From an uncultured Lachnospiraceae bacterium (GTDB lineage: Bacteria; Bacillota; Clostridia; Lachnospirales; Lachnospiraceae): a DNA stretch of 42,649 nt. Positions 1-8,393 of the stretch are shown one piece after another. Below the pieces are notes generated by a model, which saw only the letters and a list, made by a program, of their open reading frames with translations, had not been told where the DNA came from and did not search any database. Position numbers and translations under genes: made by a program. Location of the stretch: positions 1-42,649 of the forward strand of contig CAJTKU010000022.1 in assembly GCA_910577015.1 (NCBI GenBank), in the 5' to 3' direction. The stretch's first letter is position 1. Each line of letters starts with the position of its first letter.

Positions 1-113
1 GCCTGTCATTATCATAGAAGTTCTAAAATTGATTACCTTATTTACAGACTTTTTTCATAGTCCCGAAAATATCGTATTTCAGATGGAGCAGATAAATATA
101 TGCAGGGTAGATA

Positions 114-836
114 TTAGCGTAGTTTCTGAACGTTAAAGTCTACATTCTGCCTCTCCAGTGCATAGATGACTCTAATTAGTTTCTTTGCGACGTGAGTAAT
201 AGCTACCCGATGTTTTTTGCCTTCTGCCCGCTTCTTTGCGTAATAGATTGCAAAGGTTATATCAAAACGGATTAAAGGAAGGCAGGCATTAAGAAGTACG
301 TAACGAAGCTGTGAAGAACTATGCTTTACCATTCTGCCGCCGTGAGATTCCGCTCCCGAATCGTTAATGCCGGGTTCGATTCTGGCAAATGCAAGCATCT
401 GTGCGGGAATAAAAAAGTTTGATATGTCGCCATATTCAGCATAAATAACAGCGGCTGAAATTGGACCAATACCTGGAATAGACATATAATGAGGATGTAC
501 CTCTTCAATTAGTTTAATAATCTCAGATTCCAGAATGTTTATTTCGTTGGAAAGAGATTTGTGCAGGGTCAACAAGCTGTTTAATTCCAAATCAAAAATG
601 GAGTTGTTGACACCGACAGTATTAGCGGCAAGTTCTTTTAAGCGAAGGAAATGCTGGATAGAAAACTTTCCTCTTGAGATACAGCGAAGTTTATCGTAAG
701 AAGCAGGATTCATACGAGCCATTTTCTCAGCGGAGCCATAGTTTTCAAGAAAATACAAGGCTGTTTTAGAAAGCCGTTCATTGAAGAATGGTTTGAATTC
801 CGGAAAGGTATGGTCTAAAACATTTGTTATCTTCAC
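114..836 (-). CDS. IS110 transposase, C-terminal Tnp (IS116/IS110/IS902) half
   Basis: 240 residues with the C-terminal transposase domain of the IS110/IS116/IS902 family. A helix-hairpin-helix-like SIPGIGPISAAVIYAEYGD precedes the conserved GINDSGAESHGGRMVK block, which carries the serine of the family's second active site, then SSQLRYVLLNA. The opening GTG overlaps the stop of the N-terminal half, one base out of frame. Together the halves give about 390 residues, the normal family length, so nothing large is missing and a single-base deletion is enough to explain the split. Transposition would require the two parts to complement each other or a frameshift during translation. Confidence 0.8.
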   Translation of the reverse strand: MKITNVLDHTFPEFKPFFNERLSKTALYFLENYGSAEKMARMNPASYDKLRCISRGKFSIQHFLRLKELAANTVGVNNSIFDLELNSLLTLHKSLSNEINILESEIIKLIEEVHPHYMSIPGIGPISAAVIYAEYGDISNFFIPAQMLAFARIEPGINDSGAESHGGRMVKHSSSQLRYVLLNACLPLIRFDITFAIYYAKKRAEGKKHRVAITHVAKKLIRVIYALERQNVDFNVQKLR

Positions 837-1288
837 AAGGTAAAAGAACGCTGACGAATCAGCCTGTCACGCAAACGAGTTAGTGACTTTAAGGAATAAG
901 CGTGGTAAAATCCTTTTGAATGGGGTTTGTACTCAACCGTAATTAACCACCGGGCTATTGATTCGCAGTCAACAGAATCGGTTTTGGTTCGCCTTAAAGT
1001 TGTAGACATTTTGTATTCCATGATGAGGACTGGATTAACTTCCATGAAGCTGTGGTTGGCATATTCAAGGAAAAGTTCAAGATTGAGGGCATAATGGGCA
1101 GTTGATTCAAACCCTATTTTTATATCCTCAGGATTGGAGAGGGAATTAAGTGAAGTAAGCAGTTGTTCAAAACCAACCTTATCATTTGTGATGGTGAATT
1201 TGGAAACAATCTGCTGGTCAGCTGAGGAAAAGATGCAGCAATCATGTTTATACTTGGAAATATCAATTCCAACAAAGTACATGGACAT
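833..1288 (-). CDS. IS110 transposase, N-terminal RuvC-like half
   Basis: 151 residues matching the DEDD RuvC-like domain of IS110-family transposases, which cleave and join DNA under bridge-RNA guidance. The first acidic residue lies in GIDISK near the N-terminus, the second in GFESTAHY, and the last two in TKTDSVDCESIARWL. A full IS110 transposase is about 400 residues; this half ends at a TGA where the protein should continue. That TGA overlaps the GTG that opens the C-terminal half (GTGA), and moving back one base at a TTTT run restores the expected continuous reading RSF-YLVKITN. It is read here as a frame-disrupted transposase; a programmed -1 shift or a naturally split protein is less likely. 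Confidence 0.8.
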   Translation of the reverse strand: MSMYFVGIDISKYKHDCCIFSSADQQIVSKFTITNDKVGFEQLLTSLNSLSNPEDIKIGFESTAHYALNLELFLEYANHSFMEVNPVLIMEYKMSTTLRRTKTDSVDCESIARWLITVEYKPHSKGFYHAYSLKSLTRLRDRLIRQRSFTL

Positions 1289-1299
1289 AAAGAATTACT

Positions 1300-1490
1300 T
1301 CCTGAAAAAATATTTTAGCACTGCTGTCTCCCACAGAGAATTCGGCTGTGTAATCACGTAAATAGAAACGTCTGAAGAACCAAAGGTTCAATGCGTTAAC
1401 AAACTAATTACCAGTAATAGACGAAAAGCTTTGGTCTGAGTCACCTCCGAACAGTCAAAGCTGTAGTGTTATAGGTACAAATCCACAGTG
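1300..1490 (-). ncRNA. candidate IS110 bridge RNA region
   Basis: IS110-group elements encode a bridge RNA in the non-coding end upstream of the transposase, in the same orientation. Here about 200 non-coding bases sit in that position. Three helices are visible: 1427-1433 with 1456-1462 (7 bp), the tight hairpin at 1377-1389 (GAACC arms, 3-nt loop), and 1332-1336 with 1346-1350 (CACAG/CTGTG). This pattern of consecutive stem-loops fits a bridge RNA, but the loops that would pair with target and donor DNA cannot be assigned without the element ends. The exact limits are a guess. Confidence 0.35.
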
Positions 1491-1504
1491 CTTTAAGTAT
1501 TATA

Positions 1505-2221
1505 ATGGAGTATTCAATAAAACCCAAGAGATTGGGAGAAAGGAGAATAATCCATTACCCTCAAAAGAGGATAATTGGATTATACGTAACAGTTATGGAT
1601 AAGATTTTAAATACTGGAAGTTATGGGATATGTGTATTTTCATTGGAGGTTTTACAGGATTTTTTAAAGGGAAAGAGGATTCGAAGCAAAAAGCTTTTGG
1701 ACAAATTTCAAAAAGATAAGGAATTATACTTAGATGCACAGAAGGAAGGTGTTTGGATTCCTTTTGCAGAAATTAATTCCATAGAATATGTTATTAAATT
1801 AGAAGGCAGCGATGTACCTTTTGATGATGCGTGGGAGCAGAGAATGGAGTATGACGGATTTAATATTGAAATTAAGGATGGTCTGTGGATTTCTGATATT
1901 GGTTCTTTTTATACGTTTAATGAAAATGAATATAGCGGAAATGAGGGTACATACGAAACGCCATATGGCATAATACATTTTTACTCGGGAACTGACAAAT
2001 CGTATCAGACATTGGATGGGAAGCGATTATACTCGGGTTTTAAATATGATGTTCCTTCAGGAAAATATCTGCTGTCAGTTAAAGGATACGCGCGAAAGCA
2101 GGCATTGGAGAGACCGAATTCCAACTACGGATTCTTTTTTTCTCTTGTGAGGGTAGAGGCGTTTGACGGTTTTAAGAATCCGAGGGAAGAAATATATGAT
2201 TTCAATGTGGCTAAGATGTAG
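1505..2221 (+). CDS. hypothetical protein beside IS110
   Basis: 238 residues with no family I recognise. It is soluble: no signal peptide or membrane segment. The N-terminal third is basic (many K/R, including a KGKRIRSKK stretch), and the rest is rich in aromatics, G, D and E, suggesting a beta-rich fold. The gene is clearly more AT-rich than the genes to its right, consistent with separate acquisition. No good ribosome binding site precedes the first ATG at 1505; a second in-frame ATG at 1595 also lacks one, so the original start may have been lost or altered by the adjacent IS insertion. An immunity-type protein is one possibility, but nothing in the sequence proves it. Confidence 0.6.
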   Translation: MEYSIKPKRLGERRIIHYPQKRIIGLYVTVMDKILNTGSYGICVFSLEVLQDFLKGKRIRSKKLLDKFQKDKELYLDAQKEGVWIPFAEINSIEYVIKLEGSDVPFDDAWEQRMEYDGFNIEIKDGLWISDIGSFYTFNENEYSGNEGTYETPYGIIHFYSGTDKSYQTLDGKRLYSGFKYDVPSGKYLLSVKGYARKQALERPNSNYGFFFSLVRVEAFDGFKNPREEIYDFNVAKM

Positions 2222-2350
2222 TATGTGAGTGGCAGATGGTACTATTAACTTGGAAATATCACTCAAGAAACGGAATATGATAATCTGCCTTAAACATATG
2301 AATGAAATCTGTTAGTAGGATTACGAAGGGATGATAGGTTAACTATTTGA

Positions 2351-2545
2351 TTTTCAATATATGACGAGTTAGATAACAAGGCGATTGGAAAACGGGTGTA
2401 CAGGGTCTGAAATGCAAAAAAGTTTTCACAGTGGGAGCTGACCGAGTTGGTAGATGTGTGTACATCACATATCAGTAACATAGAACGGGGGAAGAAATCG
2501 CTTGGTCAGCCCCTGCTCGTTGGAATCTGTAATGCCCTGAATTAA
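2351..2545 (+). pseudogene. remnant of an XRE-family DNA-binding regulator
   Basis: Reading frame 2 from 2351 gives a recognisable Cro/CI-type helix-turn-helix protein: DNKAIGKRVYRV, then an in-frame TGA at 2408, then the core block WELTELVDVCTSHISNIE followed by RGKKS and LVGICNALN, ending in TAA at 2543. The SHISNIERGKKS recognition-helix signature is typical of XRE regulators. There is no start codon at the expected place, one internal stop, and a second stop where the domain's last helix should continue, so it is a dead gene. The stretch 2222-2720 contains nothing else that I can recognise. Confidence 0.7.
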
Positions 2546-2720
2546 CCGCAGATGCGCCGAATTATGGGGCGGATTGGCATGGATGCAGATTTTCGCAAGT
2601 GTTATATCGGAAAGAATTAGAGGGATTTCAGTCACAATTGATTTCTCTAATTATATTCCGTCGCTTCTTGTGGAATCAGTAGTAATGGAACAAATAACTG
2701 GGTAGGAGAAGGTTAAGCTG

Positions 2721-3875
2721 ATGAACAAAATATTTACCTTTATCAAAAAAGAAACCGTATTGTGTGTTGCGCTCCTGCTGGCGGCAGCGTCAATGTTTAT
2801 CGTGCCGCCGGACTCCGGTTACGGTACATACATAGACGTAAAGACCCTGGCTGTCCTGTTCTGCCTGATGTGCGTTATGGCGGGATTGCAGAAAGCCGGG
2901 GTGTTTGAGTGGAGCGCGGGAAAGCTTCTGGGTCATGTGAAAAACGGCCGTGCCCTGATTCTGATGCTGGTAATGCTGTGCTTTTTTTCCGGTATGTTTA
3001 TTACCAACGATGTTGCGCTGATTACCTTTGTTCCGTTTACTTTTATAGTTCTGGACATGCTGGGGAACGGACAGAAGGACAGGCTGGTCCTGCCGGTTGT
3101 GGTGATGCAGACCGTTGCAGCCAATCTCGGGAGCATGCTGACGCCGATTGGGAATCCCCAGAACTTATATCTTTTCGGAAAGGCGGGTCTCTCTGTTTTT
3201 GCATTTATAAAACTTATGCTGCCATATACAATTTTGTCATTAGGGCTGCTGGCAGTCTTTAGCCTGATACTGGGCAGGGCGTGTCCGCATACGCTCAAGG
3301 AGGGCGAAACAGCCGTTCAAAAAAAGCTTTTTCAAGACAAAAAAGTCTGTTATCGGATTGCGGCCTATATTGTGCTGTTTTTGCTGTGCCTGCTTGCAGT
3401 CGGACGCATACTGCCCTGGCAGGCAGTTCTTTTTGCAGTGATTATAACAGTGTTCGTAACAGATAGAAAAGTATTCGGGAAAGTAGATTATTCCCTGCTT
3501 TTGACGTTTGTGGGATTTTTTGTTTTTGTGGGAAATGTGGGGAGGCTCCCTGCCTTCAGGGATTTTTTGCAGAATATAATTGCCGGAAGGGAAGTTTATA
3601 CGGCCGTTATCGTGAGCCAGATTATCAGTAACGTACCTGCGGCTTTGCTTTTATCCGGTTTTACAAAAGACTATGCAGGTCTTATAGTGGGTACCAATCT
3701 GGGAGGGTTGGGAACGCTGATTGCGTCTATGGCAAGCCTGATTTCCTACAAATATGTGGCAAAAGAAATGAAAGGAAGCAAAGGCAGATATATCCTGCTT
3801 TTTACGATAGGGAATATTGTCTTTTTAGCGGCGCTTGTCCTGCTGCATGTCCTGTTGGGAAGTCAGGGCGCCTAA
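2721..3875 (+). CDS. SLC13/ArsB-NhaD superfamily anion permease
   Basis: 384-residue integral membrane protein with about ten hydrophobic segments. Family signatures are present in order: a TNDVALITFVPF block in the first half, TPIGNPQNLYLF shortly after, and in the second half SQIISNVPAALLLSGF followed by GTNLGGLGTLIASMASLIS. These duplicated hairpin motifs form the substrate path in the ion-transporter superfamily that includes SLC13 (di/tricarboxylate, sulfate) and ArsB/NhaD. The substrate cannot be read from the sequence; no arsenic-resistance genes lie nearby, so an arsenite role is not supported. The start is supported by AGGAGAAGG about 8 bases upstream of the ATG. The short length is normal for the minimal bacterial branch. 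Confidence 0.8.
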   Translation: MNKIFTFIKKETVLCVALLLAAASMFIVPPDSGYGTYIDVKTLAVLFCLMCVMAGLQKAGVFEWSAGKLLGHVKNGRALILMLVMLCFFSGMFITNDVALITFVPFTFIVLDMLGNGQKDRLVLPVVVMQTVAANLGSMLTPIGNPQNLYLFGKAGLSVFAFIKLMLPYTILSLGLLAVFSLILGRACPHTLKEGETAVQKKLFQDKKVCYRIAAYIVLFLLCLLAVGRILPWQAVLFAVIITVFVTDRKVFGKVDYSLLLTFVGFFVFVGNVGRLPAFRDFLQNIIAGREVYTAVIVSQIISNVPAALLLSGFTKDYAGLIVGTNLGGLGTLIASMASLISYKYVAKEMKGSKGRYILLFTIGNIVFLAALVLLHVLLGSQGA

Positions 3876-3942
3876 TCGGGATATTTACTTGCTTTTCTGT
3901 AAACAATACCATACAATTGAGATGCAGACAAGGGGGGGCTTT

Positions 3943-4662
3943 ATGAAAAAAAATGTGAAAAGAATTGTATGCATCCTGTTTATTTTTACGTTAAGCGTAT
4001 ATGCGGTTTTTCTGACTTATCTTCACTTTTTTGCGTCGGGCGGCAGGACGCTTTCGGGAGAGTGGACAGCAAATCTGGATTTGACAAATCAGGCTGCCGT
4101 CACGGCGCTTGGCTGGCTGCAGGACATTGAAGGGGTTTCTGTTTCCCTGGAGGATATGGAGCCTTATATGCAGGATTTGACCGTACAGGTTGATTTGACT
4201 TTTGAGCAGACTGCCCGCGCCCAGGGAACCTTTCAGAGTTATGTTCTTCCAGAAAGTTATGACGCCTGCAATCAGGCTGCTTATGAGGCGTTTGCCATGG
4301 CTTTTCAGGATATTCTGGCAGAAAGGCTGCGCATGGCGGGGTACGTGGGGAGTACGGACAGGGAGGCTGTGGAAGCCCTTGTGACAAAGACCTTCGGCAT
4401 GTCTACGGTTTCTTATCTGATGACATGCGCTCCAACCCTGCTGCCTTCGCTGGAGGAGCTGCAGGCGCAATATGACGGCAGCGGCGCTTATAGCGTTGAG
4501 GATGGCGTTTTGAGCAGACAGTTTGAGGTTGGCGGACCTGCCGGCACAGTGACGGAAAAGTATATCCGCAAGGATACCAGCCTAATTCTGATAAAACAGC
4601 CCGGTTTTGATGGCGAAGGACTTTTTTTGGATAATTATCCTGTTATATACACTCTAAAATAA
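3943..4662 (+). CDS. hypothetical membrane-anchored or exported protein
   Basis: 239 residues. The start at 3943 is chosen because AAGGGGGGG lies just ahead of it and the protein then opens with a lysine-rich stretch and one hydrophobic helix (residues about 6-26), a signal-anchor pattern; a longer reading frame from 3835 would overlap the permease and bury that signal. No lipobox cysteine is visible. The remaining ~210 residues are acidic and predicted extracytoplasmic, with paired SGEWTANLDLT and LTVQVDLTFEQT strands resembling repeated beta hairpins. I do not recognise the family. It sits 56 bases before the carboxypeptidase gene, so the two may share a transcript and an envelope role. Confidence 0.65.
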   Translation: MKKNVKRIVCILFIFTLSVYAVFLTYLHFFASGGRTLSGEWTANLDLTNQAAVTALGWLQDIEGVSVSLEDMEPYMQDLTVQVDLTFEQTARAQGTFQSYVLPESYDACNQAAYEAFAMAFQDILAERLRMAGYVGSTDREAVEALVTKTFGMSTVSYLMTCAPTLLPSLEELQAQYDGSGAYSVEDGVLSRQFEVGGPAGTVTEKYIRKDTSLILIKQPGFDGEGLFLDNYPVIYTLK

Positions 4663-4718
4663 ATCCGGGAATTTCGGGGGAACAAATCTATCGCAATTTC
4701 ACAGGGAAGGAAAATCTG

Positions 4719-6170
4719 ATGAAAAAGAATATAAAGAAAATAAGCGTCTTTCTATTTTCCACAATCTTCATATGCTTTATTTTTCCTGCAAAGGCAGCCG
4801 CAGGCTATGAAATTCCCGGCACATGTCAGGTACAGACGGATACAGGCGCCTCAGGCACGGTAAAAACTCTGGATTATGGATATGAAAACAATACTTATTT
4901 TTCCCTGCGGGATATGGCTATGGTTTTTAAGGATACGGATAAATCCTTTGCCCTGGAAATCACGAAAAATTCCGTATCCCTGAATACGGGAAGCGCCTAT
5001 GCGCCCGTGGGCGGGGAAAATGCTTTTTGGGAAGACGACATAAACCCGGATATTTCCCTGCGGCGAAATGAGTTTAAGGTGAATGAAGAAACCGTGTACT
5101 ATTATACCCTGATAATGAAACTGCCTTCCGGCTATTACGACTGTTTTATGATGGCCGCAGATTTAGCTATGGTTCTGGATGTAAATATTTCCGTTCCCGG
5201 TGCAGGTTTCTTACAGGTACATACACAGGAATCTTTCTGTATTTCTCCTGATTTTCTGGAACAGGCGGGTTATTTTTACGGCGTTAACAGTGTGCTGATA
5301 GGCGATGCCACTACCGGGGAAATATATTATGGTTATCAGTCAGATGTTCCCTGTCCCATAGCCAGCACGTCAAAGCTTATGACATGTCTTCTGGTGATGG
5401 ACGCCATTGCCGAAGGGCGGCTTACCCTCACAGAGCAGGTCACTGTTTCTGATGCGGTACAGCTTCTGTCCTCCTCGGCTGACGGGGTGATTGCTTTGGA
5501 AGCCGGAACACAGATTCCCGTGCAGGAGCTTTTGCTGGGCGCTCTTTTGCCTTCCAGCAACGAATGTGCATTGTGTCTGGCAGAAGCTGTTGCCGGTTCG
5601 GAGGAAGTTTTTGTGCAGATGATGAACGAGAAGGCGCAGGAACTGGGACTTTCACAGGCAGTTTTTTACAATTGTCACGGTCTGCCCTTTTACACGGAGG
5701 ATTCCGTTCCCTCAAAATTGCAGAACCGCATGAGCGCGGAGGACATGTTTCGGCTGGTATCCTATCTTTTAAAGGTTTATCCACAGATTACGGACATCAC
5801 GTCCATGGAAACCGCCAGGCTGGAATCCCTCAATCTTGAAGTGCGCAACACGAATCCGCTGCTGCATAATATGCCTGAAGTCACCGGCTTGAAAACCGGA
5901 ACCACCAACAGGGCGGGAGCCTGTCTGGTTACATCCCTTGTGGCGGACGACGGTGTTATGGAACATGATTTGGCAGTGATTGTCCTTGGAACCGAGGATT
6001 CCGTGGAGAGGGGACGTGTTTCGGGACTGCTGGCCAGATACGCCCTGCAGGTTTTTTACACAGGGATGGAAGAACCGGAAGCAGGGGCAGCGCCCCGGAT
6101 ACCCGGCAATCTGCCCACAAATGCCGAAGTGGCGGTGGAGCAGGTTCTCAGGATGGCAAAAAAGCGTTGA
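4719..6170 (+). CDS. D-alanyl-D-alanine carboxypeptidase, peptidase S11 family
   Basis: 483 residues. An N-terminal signal peptide (residues 1-28, ending around AKAAAG) exports the protein. The penicillin-binding catalytic motifs are all present: SxxK as S216-T-S-K219, SxN as S279-S-N281, and KTG at 392-394. Such enzymes remove the terminal D-alanine from peptidoglycan stem peptides. Unusually, about 160 residues precede the catalytic domain; they contain NNTYFSLRDMAMVF and a second YDCFMMAADLAMVL stretch, resembling the stalk/copper-amine-oxidase-N type repeats seen in clostridial surface proteins. The C-terminal anchoring helix common in DacA is not obvious, so the protein may be secreted or wall-bound. 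AGGGAAGG upstream supports the start. Confidence 0.88.
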   Translation: MKKNIKKISVFLFSTIFICFIFPAKAAAGYEIPGTCQVQTDTGASGTVKTLDYGYENNTYFSLRDMAMVFKDTDKSFALEITKNSVSLNTGSAYAPVGGENAFWEDDINPDISLRRNEFKVNEETVYYYTLIMKLPSGYYDCFMMAADLAMVLDVNISVPGAGFLQVHTQESFCISPDFLEQAGYFYGVNSVLIGDATTGEIYYGYQSDVPCPIASTSKLMTCLLVMDAIAEGRLTLTEQVTVSDAVQLLSSSADGVIALEAGTQIPVQELLLGALLPSSNECALCLAEAVAGSEEVFVQMMNEKAQELGLSQAVFYNCHGLPFYTEDSVPSKLQNRMSAEDMFRLVSYLLKVYPQITDITSMETARLESLNLEVRNTNPLLHNMPEVTGLKTGTTNRAGACLVTSLVADDGVMEHDLAVIVLGTEDSVERGRVSGLLARYALQVFYTGMEEPEAGAAPRIPGNLPTNAEVAVEQVLRMAKKR

Positions 6171-6311
6171 CGCAGCCTGCAGCCTTCTGGAATTTTGCCG
6201 TTATGTGACATTTCACGGCATTTGGAAAACACTTTACGGCAGAAGGGTTATGCCGCCGCTTTATTCTGTCGAGAAAAGAGAATGAAAACGGCAGTGCAGG
6301 GAGGTAATCCG

Positions 6312-7031
6312 GTGATTCGTGTTGCAATCTGTGATGATGAAAAAGTAATGTCCGACAGCATCAGTAGGATGACGGCGGATTTTTTCCGCAGAAAAAACAC
6401 GGAAACGGAAATTTTGCAGTTTTTTTGCGGTGAGGAATTACTGAAATATGAAAAGCCGATTGATATTCTTTTTCTGGACATTCAGATGAAGGGTATGGAC
6501 GGCATGGAGACGGCAAGGAAGCTGCGTGAGCAAAAGTGCAAGGCATTCCTTGTTTTTATTACCGTCCTGAAGGAAATGGTGTTTCAGTCTTTTGAGGTTT
6601 CGGCGTATGATTATCTGGTTAAGCCGGTAGAAAAAAGAAGCTTTGAAAAAACGATGGAGCGTCTTTTCCATTCCCTACAAAATGCAGGCGGAACGAATCT
6701 GCTAGTCAGAAAAGGATATGAAAGCCGCATTATTTCCCTGGATGAAATTATTTTCTGTGAAATTTTGGACAGAAAAGTATACCTGCATTTAACCTCAGCC
6801 GAGGTGGTTGATTTTTATGACAGGATTGAAAATCTGGAAAAAAAGCTGGACAGCAGTTTTTACCGGTGTCACAGAAGTTTTCTAATTAACCTGAAATATC
6901 TGAAGGGATATAAAAACGGAACGGCTGCCATGGAAGGCGGTAAGGAAATTCCTGTATCACGGCTGCGGGGAAAGGAATTTTCCAATGTGATTCTACAGTA
7001 CATGAAAGGTATGCAGGGGGATAAGGCATGA
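6312..7031 (+). CDS. LytTR-family response regulator
   Basis: 239 residues. The GTG at 6312 is taken as start because GGGAGG (6299-6304) lies 7 bases upstream and translation then begins VIRVAICDDE, the standard opening of receiver domains; earlier in-frame ATGs lack this. Receiver domain residues 1-120: acidic pocket D8/D9, phospho-acceptor D56 in FLDIQMKGMDG, conserved K in VKPVEK. A LytTR DNA-binding domain follows (about 130-235), with SFYRCHRSFLINL as its signature. Proteins of this type (AgrA, VirR) bind promoter repeats and control exported peptides, virulence or bacteriocin genes. It overlaps the next gene by four bases, so it is co-translated with its kinase. Confidence 0.92.
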   Translation: MIRVAICDDEKVMSDSISRMTADFFRRKNTETEILQFFCGEELLKYEKPIDILFLDIQMKGMDGMETARKLREQKCKAFLVFITVLKEMVFQSFEVSAYDYLVKPVEKRSFEKTMERLFHSLQNAGGTNLLVRKGYESRIISLDEIIFCEILDRKVYLHLTSAEVVDFYDRIENLEKKLDSSFYRCHRSFLINLKYLKGYKNGTAAMEGGKEIPVSRLRGKEFSNVILQYMKGMQGDKA

Positions 7032-8347
7032 CTGCTTATATGGATTTCCTTAACAGATACGTTATGGGAGGCATTCAACTGCTCTTTGGATTTGTATGCT
7101 TTGCCAGATTATTAAATAAGAAAGTAAGATTTTATTACCATATTTTATTCGCGGTGTGTGGGGCAGCGGTTATCTATTTTGTTCCGGAAGAAAGATTTGC
7201 GGAACTGGGGGTATATGTCCTGCTGCTTATGGCAAGCGGGATTTTTCTGTGCCGTGCGGATATAAAGTCCGCTGTCTTATATGCCGCCCTAGTGGTTGAG
7301 GTGATGCAGCTCAGTTACGGTATTGTCGGCTCCTTGTTACGGATTTTGTATCCATTGATGCACTCCTTTCATCAAGATATGGTCGGATTGGTATTTATGG
7401 TTCTGGGGGATTTCGTGCCATTATTACTTACAGGTGTGTGTTGTCTGGTGGTATATCGCTGTTTTTCCTATTATGAGGCTGTAAAAAAGCAGTATGTGTT
7501 TCTGGTTTTGATACCGGTCCTGATGCTATTTTTTACGGAAGAATACTTCAATTCCGTTGTTTATGGCCTGCAAATCACGTATGGCGGCAGAATCCGCGCA
7601 TACGAAAATCCGTATCACATGCTTGCGGTACAGTTTTTGGGTATGGTAAGCCTGTTCTGTATCTTGTTCTCTTATAAAAAACTGCTGCAGGGCTTTCGTC
7701 TCAGCACGGAATTGTCACTTTTAGAGCAGGAAGAACATTCCCTGAACCGATATGTGGAAGAAGCAAAGATGCATTATGAAAAAACCGCTTCGTTCCGCCA
7801 TGATATAAGGAACCATATCCTGGTGATGAAAAAGCTTTTACAAAACAATAAAACGGAAGAAGCGCTGGAGTATATCTGGGACATGGACGAGATGGCGGAG
7901 GGCTTGTCATTTCCGTGCAGTACCAATAATCCGGTGGTGGATATCCTGATTGGGAAGAAGTTTGGAATTGCAGCAAGTATGGGGATAGATGTCTGCTGTT
8001 CGCTTATTCTGCCTTACCCGAGCGGCCTGCGTGACATTGATGTCTGTATTATCCTGTCGAATGCGCTGGATAACGCGCTTTGCGCCTGCAAAAACATGGA
8101 GGAGGGTTCAGAAAAATTTATCCGCGTGTCGGGACGGATACAGGGTGATTTTGTTTATATAGAAATTGAAAACAGCTTTCAGGGAAACGAGCGGTTTGAA
8201 GCCGGAACAGGCTTGTCAAATGTAAAGGCGGTAACAGAAAAATATAATGGGGCGATGAGCATAAGAACACAGGGTATGGTCTTCCATCTGGATGTACTGC
8301 TTATCATTCCGCATCAAAAGGAAAGCAGTTCGCAACAAACGGATTAA
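7028..8347 (+). CDS. GHKL-domain sensor histidine kinase (AgrC-like)
   Basis: 439 residues. The first ~215 form six or seven membrane segments, as in peptide-sensing AgrC/ComD-type receptors. A short coiled stretch leads to the phospho-accepting H258 in SFRHDIRNH, followed by the GHKL ATPase with N-box NALDNALCAC and G-box GTGLSNVKAVTEKYNG. It should phosphorylate the LytTR regulator encoded just upstream (ATGA overlap). No autoinducer precursor or AgrB-type processing protease is visible nearby, so the ligand is unknown; substrates of the nearby exporters are possible. A weak SD-masking hairpin follows the gene. Confidence 0.9.
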   Translation: MTAYMDFLNRYVMGGIQLLFGFVCFARLLNKKVRFYYHILFAVCGAAVIYFVPEERFAELGVYVLLLMASGIFLCRADIKSAVLYAALVVEVMQLSYGIVGSLLRILYPLMHSFHQDMVGLVFMVLGDFVPLLLTGVCCLVVYRCFSYYEAVKKQYVFLVLIPVLMLFFTEEYFNSVVYGLQITYGGRIRAYENPYHMLAVQFLGMVSLFCILFSYKKLLQGFRLSTELSLLEQEEHSLNRYVEEAKMHYEKTASFRHDIRNHILVMKKLLQNNKTEEALEYIWDMDEMAEGLSFPCSTNNPVVDILIGKKFGIAASMGIDVCCSLILPYPSGLRDIDVCIILSNALDNALCACKNMEEGSEKFIRVSGRIQGDFVYIEIENSFQGNERFEAGTGLSNVKAVTEKYNGAMSIRTQGMVFHLDVLLIIPHQKESSSQQTD

Positions 8348-8360
8348 TTTTTGATATGGC

Positions 8361-8387
8361 GCCTCCGAAAAAAGAGTAAAAGGAGGT
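8361..8387 (+). promoter_or_regulatory. possible Shine-Dalgarno-masking hairpin
   Basis: GCCTCC at 8361-8366 can pair with the Shine-Dalgarno GGAGGT at 8382-8387 (five Watson-Crick pairs plus one G-U, 15-nt loop) directly ahead of the ATG at 8394. This could lower translation until ribosomes finish the kinase gene or a factor opens the stem. The helix is short, so it may be fortuitous. Confidence 0.25.
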
Positions 8388-8393
8388 AGGATT

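Larger units (their letters stand above)
1..1500 (-). mobile_element. IS110-family insertion sequence, ends not determined
   Basis: The core is a two-part IS110-type transposase read on the minus strand (114-1288) with non-coding flanks on both sides. IS110 elements usually lack terminal inverted repeats and make no clear target duplication, so neither end can be placed by eye; the coordinates given are outer limits. The longer, structured non-coding stretch lies upstream of the transposase start (1289-1500), which fits the IS110 group rather than the IS1111 group. The element lies next to an AT-rich orphan gene and a pseudogene, as expected for an insertion hot spot. Its transposase frame is broken, so it may be immobile. 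Confidence 0.6.

Noticed and set aside
2290..2481. 63-aa minus-strand reading frame
   Set aside because: It is antisense to the readable XRE remnant and has no ribosome binding site or recognisable sequence.
2721..3875. Arsenite efflux pump ArsB
   Set aside because: The superfamily fits, but there is no arsR, arsC or arsA nearby, and SLC13-like anion permeases share the same motifs.
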